From positions 170,797 to 234,796 of the forward strand of contig NW_020954582.1 in NCBI RefSeq assembly GCF_900497805.2: a DNA stretch of 64,000 nt. The letters are read 5' to 3'. The position numbers and the translations under genes are program-made. Under the pieces are notes generated by a model. The model made no database searches. It saw nothing but the letters and a program-made list of their open reading frames with translations, and was not told the origin of the DNA. The DNA comes from Vombatus ursinus (taxonomy: Eukaryota > Chordata > Mammalia > Diprotodontia > Vombatidae). Of the stretch, positions 40,946-51,949 are shown in pieces. Numbering within the stretch: position 1 is the stretch's first letter; every line of letters starts with the position of its first letter.

Positions 40946-42228
40946 GGCCCCCAAGGTGCAGACCAGCTCCAGGACTCTCATTCTGTGAAGTTCCCTGATT
41001 TTATTTTTATGTAAATTGTGACTCTTTCTGGTCTCAAAGACAGAAATAACCGAGCTGCTAAAACCAGTCATTTTCCAAAATGAGAACTGTCCTTACAGTC
41101 AAAAACGCAAGGAGTCTGTTCTCATTCTTTATTGATGATCCATATTCAATTGTTCACATTCAAGGAAAAAACGTGAAGCCCAGAGGTTTCAAAGGACACT
41201 TTTCATCAGGTTCAAACATTTGGATTCCATTATGCAGACAGATATGTAATTTTAATGGCATAGAGAAATTGTCCTGTAACTTACTCAGAATTACCCAAAG
41301 AACAGAGTCCAGTGACTTACTTACCCCAGGTCCCCAAACCAGTCTGTGCCAGCTCCTCATGGGGCCAGGTCTCTAGCCATGGTGCAGACCAGGCTGCCTG
41401 GACAAAACAGAAATAAAGCAAAGAGTTTCAAAAACTAGAAGAGAAGGTTTCTGGAAAACCAACGAGGAGCTGTTCTGTCTAGTTTAAATTACTTTTGCAA
41501 AGTAAAGATCGTTTTTCAAAAACTTCTATACTCAGAGGTAATAAGGCATAATTTATTTGGCTCCTGTCAAAAACAGACATTGCTGCCTCTGCAGTTCCAG
41601 ATGTTTGCTTCAGTATGATTTACCCAAATCCTCCAACAACCCTGTGCATTTTAATGTTTTCATTAACATAATTTCTGAAAGGAATTCCAATCGGCAGCTT
41701 AGTAAAATGACTTTTTCTGATGCAAATGAAGGGAGTGACAAGGCAGAGAGAATGGGCAGATTCCATTTAGCCCATTTAGGGACCCCTGAGAATTTGGAAA
41801 GGGCCAATTCAGTTTCTCCCCTTACAGGAGCTCTGTGCTGAAGCCTGGAAATCTCTTCATTGGGTTTCTTTTCTGGTCAAACAAGCCCAATAAACTGTAA
41901 CTTTAGGAACAAAAAAGTATGTTTTTCAAAGAAATGAAGCCAAGACATAGAGCAGTACTTTTATATGAGATAGATACAATATGACACTGATGAGAAGGGA
42001 TCTAGGCTTTGAGAGAACAAATTGGAAGTTCTGTTCTTAGGCAGTCACTTGGCCCCTGACTGTCTAATTTTCTTATACACATTTTCAGGCGATCATTCTT
42101 AAGTCAAAAAAGTGACTTTCTGATACTAAAGGCATTGAATAGATAATTACCTTGTCGGAGGCGTTGAGAGCATGAAAGAGTGAGGCAAGACCGCATTTAA
42201 TTGAGTGGCTCCAGAGTCAGCATGGCGA
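40946..42228. other. Low-copy DNA, no gene seen
   Basis: No repeat recognised for about 1.3 kb, unusual for this window. It contains a POU octamer ATGCAAAT near 41720. No coding or splice evidence. Confidence 0.4.
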
Positions 42229-42440
42229 ATCAAGTCAACAAGCATTTATTAAGTGCCTACTATGGGCCAGACACTCTGCTAAGCTCTGGCACTACAAAGA
42301 AAGGCAAAAACCAAAATCACCCAGTCCTTACTGTCAAGAAGTCAATAATTTAAGGGAGGAAGACAGTATGCAAATAAGACGTGTACAGACAAGATACATG
42401 CAAGTGTGTGAATAGACAGACAGACATATGACAAATCAGA
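42229..42440 (-). mobile_element. L2 3' end
   Basis: TCAACAAGCATTTATTAAGT, GCCTACTATGGGCCAGACAC and TACAAAGAAAGGCAAAAACC. Confidence 0.85.
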
Positions 42441-42529
42441 GATAATCTAAGAGGGCAGGCACATGCAACAGTTGTCTCCCTCTACTTATCCAAGATTGAA
42501 CATGGGTGTGGGAAGACATGAATTTAGAA

Positions 42530-42750
42530 TAATAATAATAGCTAACATTTATACAGCACCTACTATGTGCCAAGCAAACAGCTAAGCACTTCACAAATAT
42601 TATCTCACATCAACCCTGGAAGATATGTGCCATAATTATCCTCATTTTGCAGTTGAGGAAACTGAGGCAGACAAAGTGACTTGACTGCATCACACAGCTG
42701 TAAGTATCTGACTCCAGGTCTGGCATTCTGTGCCACCAGTTATCTCCATG
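42530..42750 (-). mobile_element. MIR/MAR1 CORE-SINE
   Basis: AGCACCTACTATGTGCCAAG, TTTTGCAGTTGAGGAAACTG, CATTCTGTGCCACC. Confidence 0.85.
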
Positions 42751-43099
42751 AGATATATTTTTGTTTACAGCTATTGAGGAGATATGTTTTCTTTGACTGT
42801 GCATATTTGCTAAGTTAAATTTGTTTTTCTTTTCCAACGGGGCCAGGACAATAGAAAGGGGAAAAAATAAATTTTTGTTGTTTTTTTAAAGAAAGATATG
42901 AAAGGCTAGTACATTTTCCTCTGAGATCATTGCATTATTAGTTATACTGCACTGTTGGACTTTATCATGAGACCTCTCAGGAAGTGAGAGTAATCTGGAA
43001 ATGTTTGTAATGTGAAAAACAAACACATCAATAAAACTTTAAACAAAAAAAGAAAGAAAAGGCTTGGAATAAGGAGATGCCAAGTTTCATGTGAAGTAT
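42751..43099. other. Low-copy AT-rich DNA, no gene seen
   Basis: Ends in an A-rich stretch near 43046-43062, which may be a retroposon tail. The element is not identified. Confidence 0.3.
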
Positions 43100-43745
43100 A
43101 GTATGAAGGTGGGTGCTCTGGATCCTCGAGTACATGGAAAGGAGGCTGGAAAGTCAGGCAGAGCTCAGATTGTAAGAAAGAAGATTTGATGGTGTTTATT
43201 GAGTTTACTGAATTGGGGAGTAAAGAGACAGTGGCAAAGTCATACTGGTGCTTTCAAGAGAAGGTCACCTTGGCAACTGCGTGGAGGATGGACTGGAGTG
43301 GGCAAGAGCCCGGGTCTGAGGTGATACACCAGAGGAGGCGCTATAGGAATAGAGAGAAAGAGATGTATATAAGAGATGGACGGAAGGAAACACTAAAAGA
43401 CTCAGCCCCAGATTAGATGCATATGGTAAATACAAGTGAGGAGTAGAGGAAGATTCTAAGATTGCCAGCCTGAATGACTGCCAAAGTGGGAGGGCCCTTG
43501 GCAATATTAGAGAAGTAGGGAGAAGAGAAAGGGGTTGGGTGGGTGGAGGGGGAGATAAGGAGTTCTGATTTGGATGAGTTGAGTTTGAAATGTCCATGGG
43601 ACATACAGCTGGAGATGTCCAAGAGGCAACTGGTGGTATCAGAGAACTCAGCGAGGGCTGGATAAATAGATGTGAATCATTTGCAGAGAATCCACAGGAG
43701 CTGATAAGATCGCCAAGTGAGACAGAGAGGTTAGGGCCAGGCTAT
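43100..43745 (-). mobile_element. L2-type LINE ORF2 fragment
   Basis: The minus strand reads MDISSCMSHGHFKLNSSKSE near 43560-43620, the post-core RT motif of the L2/CR1 group. Further blocks are GTGGAGGATGGACTGGAGTG and GGAGCTGATAAGATCGCCAA on plus. Confidence 0.82.
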
Positions 43746-43879
43746 TAAGGTCTCTAAAAGCTATGGAAGTGTTTACTTCCTAGATGCAACAGGGAATCTG
43801 GAGATGAATGAGGGAAGGCTTCAGGCCAGATATGGACTTGTGTAAAATCAGGAGATTCTGTGGCTACCCAACACAACCA
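43746..43879. other. Low-copy DNA
   Basis: Nothing recognised. Confidence 0.3.
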
Positions 43880-44280
43880 GCAGTTCCCAAAGAACCCCAC
43901 TCCAGCGTATGTAACAAGTGGTCACCCAGCCTCTGCTTAAAGACCTCCAAGATGACCTCCTGGGTCATCTCATGCCACCTGTGAACTGCCTAGATCATGA
44001 GAAGTCTTTCTTACCATCCAACCTAAATCAGTCTCTCAGCAGCTTCCATCCTTTATTTGTCTTCTTCCCTCTGGTGCCAGTAGAATAACTCTAGCCCCTC
44101 TCCCACAGTACAAGTTTACAAATATTTGAGGACAGGTTGCCCCCTAAGGCTTCTCTTCTCTAGGCTGAACATCCTCAGTTCCTTCCAGGCATCTTCATAT
44201 GATATGGATTCAGAGTAACCCTTCTGGTTGTCCTCCTCTTTCTGCTTTCCATTTTATCGTTATCCTTCCAACATTTGCCC
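43880..44280 (-). mobile_element. CR1-like LINE 3' UTR
   Basis: Plus strand: CAGCCTCTGCTTAAAGACCT, CTTCCCTCTGGTGCCAGTAG, CAAATATTTGAGGACAGGTT, GCTTCTCTTCTCTAGGCTGA, ACATCCTCAGTTCCTTCC. This is the reversed CR1 3' UTR order. Confidence 0.75.
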
Positions 44281-44284
44281 AGGG

Positions 44285-44385
44285 AAACATATCTAGTAAG
44301 TGTCTGAGGTTGAATTTAAGGTCAGGTCTTTCTGACTCCAGCTCTAGTGCTCTACCCACTGAGCCACCTAACCATCTGTCTAAGT
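44285..44385 (-). mobile_element. MIR/WSINE fragment
   Basis: ATCTAGTAAGTGTCTGAGGT, GCTCTACCCACTGAGCCACC. Confidence 0.75.
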
Positions 44386-44660
44386 CATTGACATAAAGGC
44401 ACAGGACCAATATGACCTTGACTCAGAGTCACAATCCTGAGCTCCTTGTCTCAGTGACTTGTAATGCTCTACACGCACCTAATAACAATAAGAAAGTAAG
44501 CTTTGGACATCTAGAAAATAGGCAGGGTCATTTGAATCCCTTATGTGGGTCCCTAAGCTGGAAGTCAAATGTTAAGGGACAAGTGAATTTAGCCTCCCTC
44601 TGAAAATGTCCATAGGAATTTTTGAAAGGTATGAGGCCAGCTAAGTTCTGATCAACTTTC
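44386..44660. other. Low-copy DNA
   Basis: Nothing recognised. Confidence 0.3.
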
Positions 44661-44673
44661 AAGAACCAGCAAA

Positions 44674-46529
44674 TTGCGGGATAAGCTAGAAGCATTTCCA
44701 ATAAGATCAGGAGTGAAACAAGGATGTCCATTATCACCACTGTTATTCAATATTGTGCTAAAAATGTTAGCTGTAGCAATTAGAGAAGAAAAAGAAATTG
44801 AAGGAATTAGAATAGGCAAAGATGAAACAAAGCTATCACTCTTTGCAGATGCTATGATAGCATATTCAGATAATTCTAGAGAATCAAGTAAAAAATTACT
44901 TGAAATAATAAACCAATTTAGCAAAGTTGCAGGATACAAAATAAACCCACACAAATCATTGGCATTTCTATATATTATTAACAAAGCTCAGCAGCAAGAG
45001 ATAGACGGAGAAATTTCATATAAAATTACAGTAGTCACTATAAGATATTTGGGAATCTACCTGCCAAAACAAAACCAAGAGCTATATGAACACAATTACA
45101 AAACACTTTTCAAGCAAATAAAGTCAGGCCTAAATAATTGGAAAAATATCCATTGCTTATGGGTAGGCTGAGCTAATATAATAAAAATGACAATTCTACC
45201 TAAATTAATTCACTCATTCAGTGCCATACCAATCAAACTACCAAAAAATTATTTTATAGAACTAGAAAAAAAAACAATAATAAAATTCATCTGGAAGAAC
45301 AAAAGGTCCAGAATATCAAGGGAATTAAGGAAAAGAAGTGCTAGGGAAGGTGGCCTAGCCATACTAGATCTTAAATTGTATTATAAAGCAGCAATCATCA
45401 AAACTACTTGTACTAGCTAAGAAATAGAGTGGTGGATCACTGGAATAGGTTATATATGCAAGAGACAATAGTCAATGACTATACTAATCTACTATTTGAT
45501 AAATCCAAAGACTCCAGTTTCTGGGATAAGAAATCACTATTTAGCAATAACTGCTCGGAAAACTGGAAAGATGCATGGCAGAAACTGGGCATAGACCAGC
45601 ATCTTATGCCCTATACCAAGATAAAGTCAAAATGGGTACATGATTTAGATATGAAGACTGTTACTATAAACAAACTAGAAGAGCAAGGAATAGTTTACCT
45701 TACTATGGAGAAGGGAAGAATTTATGACCAAACAAGAAATAGAAAACATTATGAAATGCAAAATCAACAATTTTGATTACATTAAATTGAAAAATTTTTG
45801 CACAAACAAAGCCAATGCATCCAAGATTAGGCAGGAAGCAGAAAACTGGGAAATAATTTTTACAACCAGTATCTCTGATAAAGGCCTCATTTCTAAAATA
45901 TATAGAGAACTAAGTCAAATTTATAAGAATACAAGTCATTCCCCAATTGATAAATGGTCTGGCAGTTTTCAGAGGAAGAAACTAAAGCTATCTATAGTCA
46001 TATGAAAAAATGCTCTAACTCACTATTGATTAGAGAAATACAAATCAAAATGACTCTGAGGTACCACATCACACCTATCAGATTGGCTGACATGACGAAG
46101 CAGGACAATGATAAATGTTGGAGAAGATGTGGGAAAATTGGAACACTAATGCATTATTGGGGGAGTTATGAATTGATCCAACCATTGTGGAGAGCAGTTT
46201 GGAACTATACCCAAAGGGCTACAAAATTGTACATACTGTTTAACTCAGATATACCCCTTCTAGGTCTGTATCCCAAAGAGATCATAAAAAGGGGGAGAGG
46301 ACCCACATGTACAAAAATATTTATAGCAGCTCTTTTTGTGGTGGCAAAGAATTGGAAATTGAGGGGATATCCATCAATTGGGGAATGGCTGAACAAGTTG
46401 TTGTATATGAATGTAATGGAATACTATTGTGCTATAAGAAATGATAAGCAGGCAGACTTCAAAAAAACTAGGAAAAACTTATATGAACTGATGCAGAGTG
46501 AAATGAATAGAACCAGGAGAACATTGTAG
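44674..46529 (+). pseudogene. L1 ORF2 RT-to-C-terminus, frameshifted
   Basis: The RT part reads LEAFPIRSGVKQGCPLSPLL, then LSLFADAMIAYS. The catalytic FADD motif has become FADA, so the second metal-binding aspartate is lost at 44851-44853. Later pieces, in different frames, include LPKQNQELYEHNYKTL, YHITPIRLADMTKQDNDKC and GPTCTKIFIAALFVVAKNW. The cysteine motif CWRRC...MHYWGSY lacks its last cysteine. The endonuclease and first part of RT are absent by 5' truncation. Non-functional. Confidence 0.92.
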
Positions 46530-47014
46530 AAAGTAACAGCCACATTATGGGATACTGACTTTGATAGGCTTGGCTCAGCAGTGCAAGGATCTAAGACAAC
46601 TCCTAAAGACTCATGATGGAAATTGCTATCCACACCCAGAAAAAGAAATGTGGAGTCTGAATGCAGATAGAAGCAAACTATTTGTTCTCCTTTTCCTTTG
46701 TTGTTTTGTTTTATTGCTTCATTCTTATGGTTCCTCCCATTAGTTCTAATTGTTCTTTACATCATGACTAATGGGAAAATATGCTTAACATAAATGCATA
46801 TGTAGAGCCTATATCATATTGTACACAGTCTTGGGGGTGGGAAAAGAAGTGGGAGGGGGAGAAAATTTAAAACTCAAAATCTTATGGAAGTGAATGTTGA
46901 AAGCTAAAAGTAAATTATTTAATTATCAAAAAAACAACAAATGCTACAAATTGGGGTATGATTTATGGCTTTATTGACTGTTAAGGCTTAAGAAAGTAAT
47001 TGAAAATGTTAATA

Positions 47015-47026
47015 ATTAAAATTAAA
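47015..47026 (+). promoter_or_regulatory. Tandem ATTAAA polyadenylation signals
   Basis: ATTAAAATTAAA ends 14 nt before the A tract at 47041, the usual spacing for cleavage. It lies downstream of the L1's own end. Confidence 0.55.
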
Positions 47027-47055
47027 CTTAAAAGTGGGGGAAAAAAAAGAACCAG

Positions 47056-47303
47056 AAGACTGCCCAAGAAACACCTCATTCCCTTAAATCAATCATAGGA
47101 TTACAAATTCCATTGAATCCAATCCTTATGTTAAAAGAATCTGCTCTACAGATTTCCTGGTAAATGGCCATCCAGGCTTTGTGTGAAGACTTCCAGGGAG
47201 GAGAGCCCACCCCCACACCCCCATCTAGCAGGACAGTTATCATCTTCTATTTGGCTTGTTCCTACATCATCACTAGCAAGGTTTCACTGCGCACACAGAG
47301 ACA

Positions 47304-47306
<3 letters not shown>
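47056..47306. other. Low-copy DNA
   Basis: Nothing recognised before the CA tract. Confidence 0.3.

Positions 47307-47344
<38 letters not shown>
47307..47344. repeat. (CA)n microsatellite
   Basis: Near-perfect CA run. The His/Thr-rich frames across it are artefacts. Confidence 0.97.
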
Positions 47345-47345
<1 letters not shown>

Positions 47346-47825
47346 AACCACCATACCTCCATCACCGTCACCTTGGACTCAAGCATAATCAAGTTAGAAT
47401 ATTCATTTCTTGTTCCCAGCAAGAATTATTGTCACCTAGGTTTCATTCATTCCCCCAGACACTAGTTAGTAAGCACCAACTGTGCAACACCCTGTGCGAG
47501 GGCATGGGGGTGCTGGTGGAGGAGGCAATAAGAAGTCTACAGAAGATGCCACACCTTATAATCAGCATGAATGACTGATAAAGCTTAATTCGAATTAAAC
47601 AGTTTCTCCCCTCAGGGGCCAAACACTTTACCAGGAGCCAATATTCCTGCCTGGTTTAAGCCAAAAGAATAAAAATAATGCTAGATTCTAGTCACAGAAT
47701 CTCAAGCACCAGTGGAACAACTGAGGGTTGGGGGAAGGGAAAAGAGCATGTCCAGGACACTTGAAATCATAGACAGTCAGCACTAAACCTTTAAATTCAG
47801 AAGTGTCAACCTTAAATTATCTGGA
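47345..47825. other. Low-copy DNA, no gene seen
   Basis: Nothing recognised. Confidence 0.35.
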
Positions 47826-47915
47826 GCCTCTTTTTATAATAGCAGAACACTGGAAACTAAAGGTGTGCCCATCCATTGAGGAATGGTAAGCTGGTAAATA
47901 AAGATAATGGAATAA
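47826..47915 (+). mobile_element. Old L1 ORF2 scrap
   Basis: The frame reads LFIIAEHWKLKVCPSIEEW, the KNWKLxxxPSIGEW stretch of L1 ORF2. Only about 90 bp remain, ending at an L2 insertion. Confidence 0.65.
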
Positions 47916-47920
47916 TAGTC

Positions 47921-48590
47921 AACTCAAGAAGTATTTATTAATCACCTACTATGTACCAGGCACTGTGTCAAACACTAAAGATACAAAGAAAAGCAAAAAC
48001 CAGTCCCTGGTCTCAAGGAGCTCAAGGTCTACTAATAGGGAGACAACATGCAAACAACTACATACAAACAGGGTTAAATTGGAGATAATCATCAGAGAGA
48101 AGATGCTAGAATTAAGCAGGCTCAGCAAAAGCTTCTTATAGGTGGTGTTTTAGCTGGGCCTTGAAGGAAATCAGGGAAGCCAGTGGTGGAGCTGAAGAAG
48201 GAAAGAATGTCATAAATGCCAGACAGTCCAGGAAAATACTCCAAGTTGGAAGATAGAACATCATGATGAATAAGCAGCAGAGAGACAAGAGGCACTGGCT
48301 TGTAGAGTTCAGGGAGGGTAGGAAGGTGTAAGAAGACTGGAAAGACAAGAAGGGGCAGGTTATGAAGAGCTTTCAAAGCCAAATGAAGGATTTTATATTT
48401 GATTCCGGAAACAACAGGAGCCCCTGGAATTCATGGAGTGTGGGGATGACACAGTCAGGCCTGCACTTTAGGAAGATCACATTGGCGGCTGAGTGAAGGA
48501 TAGACTGGTGCAGGGAGAGACTTGAGGCAAGGGGACCAACCAGAAGGCTATTGCAATAGTCCAGGCATGATGTGATGAGGGCTTCCACCA
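47921..48590 (-). mobile_element. L2-type LINE 3' part
   Basis: It begins on plus with GAAGTATTTATTAATCACCT and ends near GGCATGATGTGATGAGGGC. On minus it reads ALITSCLDYCNSLLVGPLAS then SILHSAANVIFLKCRPD, a hallmark of the L2/CR1 ORF2 C-terminus. Confidence 0.9.
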
Positions 48591-51165
48591 ATCAATCAAT
48601 AAACATTTATTAAGCATCTATTCTATGCCAGGCACTGTGCTAAGCACTGGGGATACAAAAAGAGGCAAAAGTCTGTCAATCTCTGGAAACAAATGACTAA
48701 AGAGGTATAGGGGTTATGCAACAACTGTTTGAAAATACCAAAGAGTTCACAGAGGTTGTGCACCAACTATTAACTCTGAAAAATAAAATAAAACCAAAGA
48801 GCTCATAGAAATTATAGGCAAAAAGCCTTCTTTATTCCCTTGGAGGAGGGAAACTAGACATGCATGCTGGGGTCTCCTCTAGGAGGAGATCCAAGGCATA
48901 GAGGATAGGCCTTGATACATATAGTTGTATCTAGACTAAGCACCAAGCAGTGAGATGTAACCGCAACAATGAGGCAAGTTTGCCTGGTGACAAAAAGTCT
49001 ATTCGTAGCAGGGCTTCACAACCAAAACATGGTTCCTGCAGGTGCTTGTCTGAGCTCAAGGACCACATGGGCTTGGCTTGAGCCAATTCTGTGACTTAGC
49101 TGCAGCAGAGTTCATCCAGAGGGTGAGCACAAGGGATTGTTGTTATGCCAAGCTCAGGGTACAGCTTCCTTACTGGACCTTGGTTCTGGAAAACAAGGTG
49201 TGTCCTAATAGTAAAAAGAGAGGAGTGAAAAGGGGGGGGGGGTCTTGGCATGAGCATCCTGACAAGATAGTTCCTGCCCTAAAGGAGCTTACAATCTAAT
49301 GGGGGAAACAACATACAAACAAATATGTACAAACAAGCTATATCAGGATAAAGAATAGATACTTAATGGGGAGCACTGGAATTAAGAGGGGATGGGGAAG
49401 GCTTCCTGTAAAAGAAAAGGAAGCCAGGGAGGTCAATAGTCAGAGTGGAGGAGGGAGTTTATTCTAGGTCTAGGGGACAGCCAGAGAGAATGCCCAGGGA
49501 TAAGAAATGTAAGGTCTTGCTTGTGGAACAGCCAGGAGGCCACTGTCTTTGGATCAAAGAACATGTGTCAGGGAGTAAGGTATGAGAAGATTAGAAAGGG
49601 AAAAGGGGGCAGATTATGAAGGGCTTTGAATGCCAAGCAGAGTAGTTTGTATTTGGTTCTGGAGGCAATAAGGAGCCCTGGGAGTTCATTGAATAAGGGG
49701 TGACTTGGTCAGATCTATGCTTTAGGAAAATCACTTTGGTGACTGAATGGAGGATGGATTGGAGTGGGGAGAGACTGAGGTAGGTAGGTCCCCCAGCAAA
49801 TATTGCAATAGTCCAGGCATGAGGGGAGAAGGGTCTGCACCAGAGTGGGGGCAGTGTTAGAGGTGGGGCAGTGAATGACAGAAATGCTGCAGAAGTGAAA
49901 TCAACAGATGTTGGCACTATCTCAGATCTGGGGAGTGAGAGACAGTAAGTCATCCAAGATGACTCCTAGGTTGAGACCCTAATGAACTGGAAGGATGGGA
50001 GTATCCTCTCTGTTAATAGGGAAGGTAGAAGGAGGGGAAGGGTTTAGGGGGAAAGACAAGTTCTGTTTCAGATATGTTGAACTTCAGATGTTTACTGGAC
50101 ATCTAGTTTGAGATGTCTGAAAGGCAGTTGGAGATGTGAGATTGGAGGTCAAGAGAGAGTTTTGATCAGGATAGGTAGATTTGAAAATTAGTATCATAAA
50201 AATAGTATTTAAATCCATGGGAACCGATAAGATCACCAAATGAAGTAGTATAGAGGGAGAAGAGAAGAGGTCCCAAGTGAGACCCTTGAGGGACACCTAT
50301 GGTTAGAGCAGTATCTGGAGGAGGATTCAGCAAAGGAGACAGAGGAGAGATCAGACAGGTAATAGAAGAACCATGAGAGAAGTGTGTCCTGAAAACCTAG
50401 ATATTGTCCAGGTGGTGAGAGAGTGATCAACAGTGTCTGAGACTGGAGACAGGCCAAAGGGAATGAGGATGGAGAAAAGGCCATCGGATTGGGCAACTAA
50501 GAGATCATCAATGGAATGATAAAGTCATAAACTAGATGGTAAGGGGTTAAGAAGAGAGTGAGAGAAAATGTGGAGGCCTTTTAGCTAAAAAGGGGCAGAA
50601 GAAATCATAGGACCACAGCAGGGATGAAAGGGTTATGTGAGGGTTTTTCAGGATGGGGAGACATGGGCATGCCTGTGAGAAGTGGGAAATGAGCCAGTAG
50701 AAAGGGACAAATTGAAGACAAAGAGAGATAGTGGGTATGATGGGGGAGACAATCTGCTGGAGAAGACAGGATAGCATGGGATTAGTGAAGGGATTGGCCT
50801 TGGTCAGGAGTAAGGTCACTTCATCATGTGAGACAGAGGTGAAGGAGGAAAGAAGTGCTGAGGTGCGTGAGTGATGTGAGATGAGGAAGAAGGGGGGAGT
50901 TCATGGTGAATGTTCTCAATTGTTTTCTGTAAAATATAAGGCAAGGGTCTCAGCTGAGAGGCAGTCATGGGAGGTTTGAGGAAGGTTAAAAAGGTCTGGA
51001 GGAACTTCTGTGGAGAGTGAGAGAGAGAATTGATAAGGCAGGTATAGCAGTGAGGGCCCAGTTGAGGTTGTGTAACATAATATAATTTTCTCCCCCTCCA
51101 TTCAGCAGCATTTGTGTAAGCAGTGACACAGAAGAATGGAGGTCATATAGGAGAGATGTGGGAAA
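48591..51165 (-). mobile_element. Long L2-type LINE copy, 3' end to RT core and beyond, split by an LTR
   Basis: It begins on plus with CAATCAATCAATAAACATTT and CCAGGCACTGTGCTAAGCAC. After the LTR insertion at 48674-49264 it resumes with GTTCCTGCCCTAAAGGAGCT. Minus-strand pieces include the RT signature [17 protein letters not shown] near 50250-50310 (compare GVPQGSVLGPLLF). Beyond 50500 the sequence stays L2-like by composition, but I can only partly follow it. The copy is the longest L2 here and is decayed throughout. Confidence 0.82.
48674..49264 (-). mobile_element. Solo LTR of an endogenous retrovirus (fossil)
   Basis: A 591-bp block interrupts the L2 between two normally adjacent L2 phrases. 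Its ends form a short inverted repeat TGTCA/TGACA (TG...CA rule). On minus there is GGAATAAAGAAGGC near 48830, usable as a polyadenylation signal, with about 150 bp of U5-like sequence after it. No interior is present. Clear target duplications are not seen. It is younger than the L2 it sits in. Confidence 0.65.
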
Positions 51166-51194
51166 AGTAAAAATAGTAAAATAGTAAAAACAAA

Positions 51195-51480
51195 AATGTA
51201 AAATAAGTAGGAGTTGGCAGCTGATTGGATATGAGGGAGAGGGGTAGTGAGAGTGAAGAGTCAAGCACACACCTAGGTTGCCAGACTGGGTGACTGAGAG
51301 GATGGCAGTGCCCTCCTCCCAGGAACAGTAGAGTTAGGAAGAGAGGAGAGCTTGTGGGGGGGAGAAGATAATGACTTTAGTTTCGGACGTGTTGAGTTAA
51401 TCTGTCTAGGGGACATCTGGGTCAGAGGTACAACAGGCAGTTAGAGATGTGAGACTGGAGGTCAGGAGAGAAGTATGAGT
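51195..51480 (-). mobile_element. Second L2-type LINE fragment
   Basis: GAGTCAAGCACACACCTAGG, GAAGATAATGACTTTAGTTT, GACGTGTTGAGTTAATC and AGGCAGTTAGAGATGTGAGA repeat the L2 segment already seen at 49920-50150, so this is a separate copy. Confidence 0.78.
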
Positions 51481-51862
51481 GCTGCATGTTGATTTGATTA
51501 TCTTGCAATAAGAAATGATTGAACAGACAGGGTCAAAGAAAATTGTGTAGACATTTATGAACTGCAGCAGAGTGAAGTAAGCAGAGAAGTGAACAATTTA
51601 TAGGAAAACCTTATGAAGACAAACGACTTTGGAAGTTTTTGAACACTGATGAATTCAATAATAAAGCATAATTCCACCTCTTGACAGAGAGGTAATAGAC
51701 TAAGAATACAGAATGAAACATATATTTTTGGATATGGCCAATGAGGGAATTTGCTTTGCTTGACTATATTTGCTACCTGGATTCTGGTTTTCTTTGGGTT
51801 TTGTTGGGGACAATGGGCAAGAGGGAGAATAAATGCTTGTTAATAAAGAAAAACAATTCTAA
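51481..51862 (+). mobile_element. Old L1 3' end
   Basis: ATTTATGAACTGCAGCAGAG, TGAAGTAAGCAGAGAAGTGA, then a 3' UTR with GATATGGCCAATGAGGGAAT, ending in AATAAAGAAAAAC. It shares its UTR with the old L1 at 11640-11700. Confidence 0.7.
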
Positions 51863-51939
51863 AAATTGTCTGTGACCTTTGAATGACTAGCTGAGATATT
51901 GATGGTTTCAAAGAGAGTATCATTGCTTTTGGGGCAGAA

Positions 51940-51949
51940 CCAAGATGGC
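51940..51949 (+). promoter_or_regulatory. YY1-like motif at HAL1 5' end
   Basis: CCAAGATGGC lies about 16 bases from the start of the insertion, the same place as the YY1 box of L1 promoters. Confidence 0.5.

Larger units (their letters stand above)
44670..47046 (+). mobile_element. 5'-truncated L1 with probable 3' transduction
   Basis: The L1 starts within the RT domain of ORF2 and runs through the ORF2 C-terminus to its own 3' end near 46935. About 105 bp of unrelated AT-rich sequence follow, holding ATTAAA twice (47015-47026), then an A tract at 47041. AAGAACCAG occurs just before the element (44661-44669) and just after the A tract (47047-47055). This is a 9-bp candidate target duplication that places the extra sequence inside the inserted unit. 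Confidence 0.8.

Noticed and set aside
47164-47578. Two plus-strand frames of 74 and 131 codons
   Set aside because: Open because of the CA tract; the flanking residues show no known domain.
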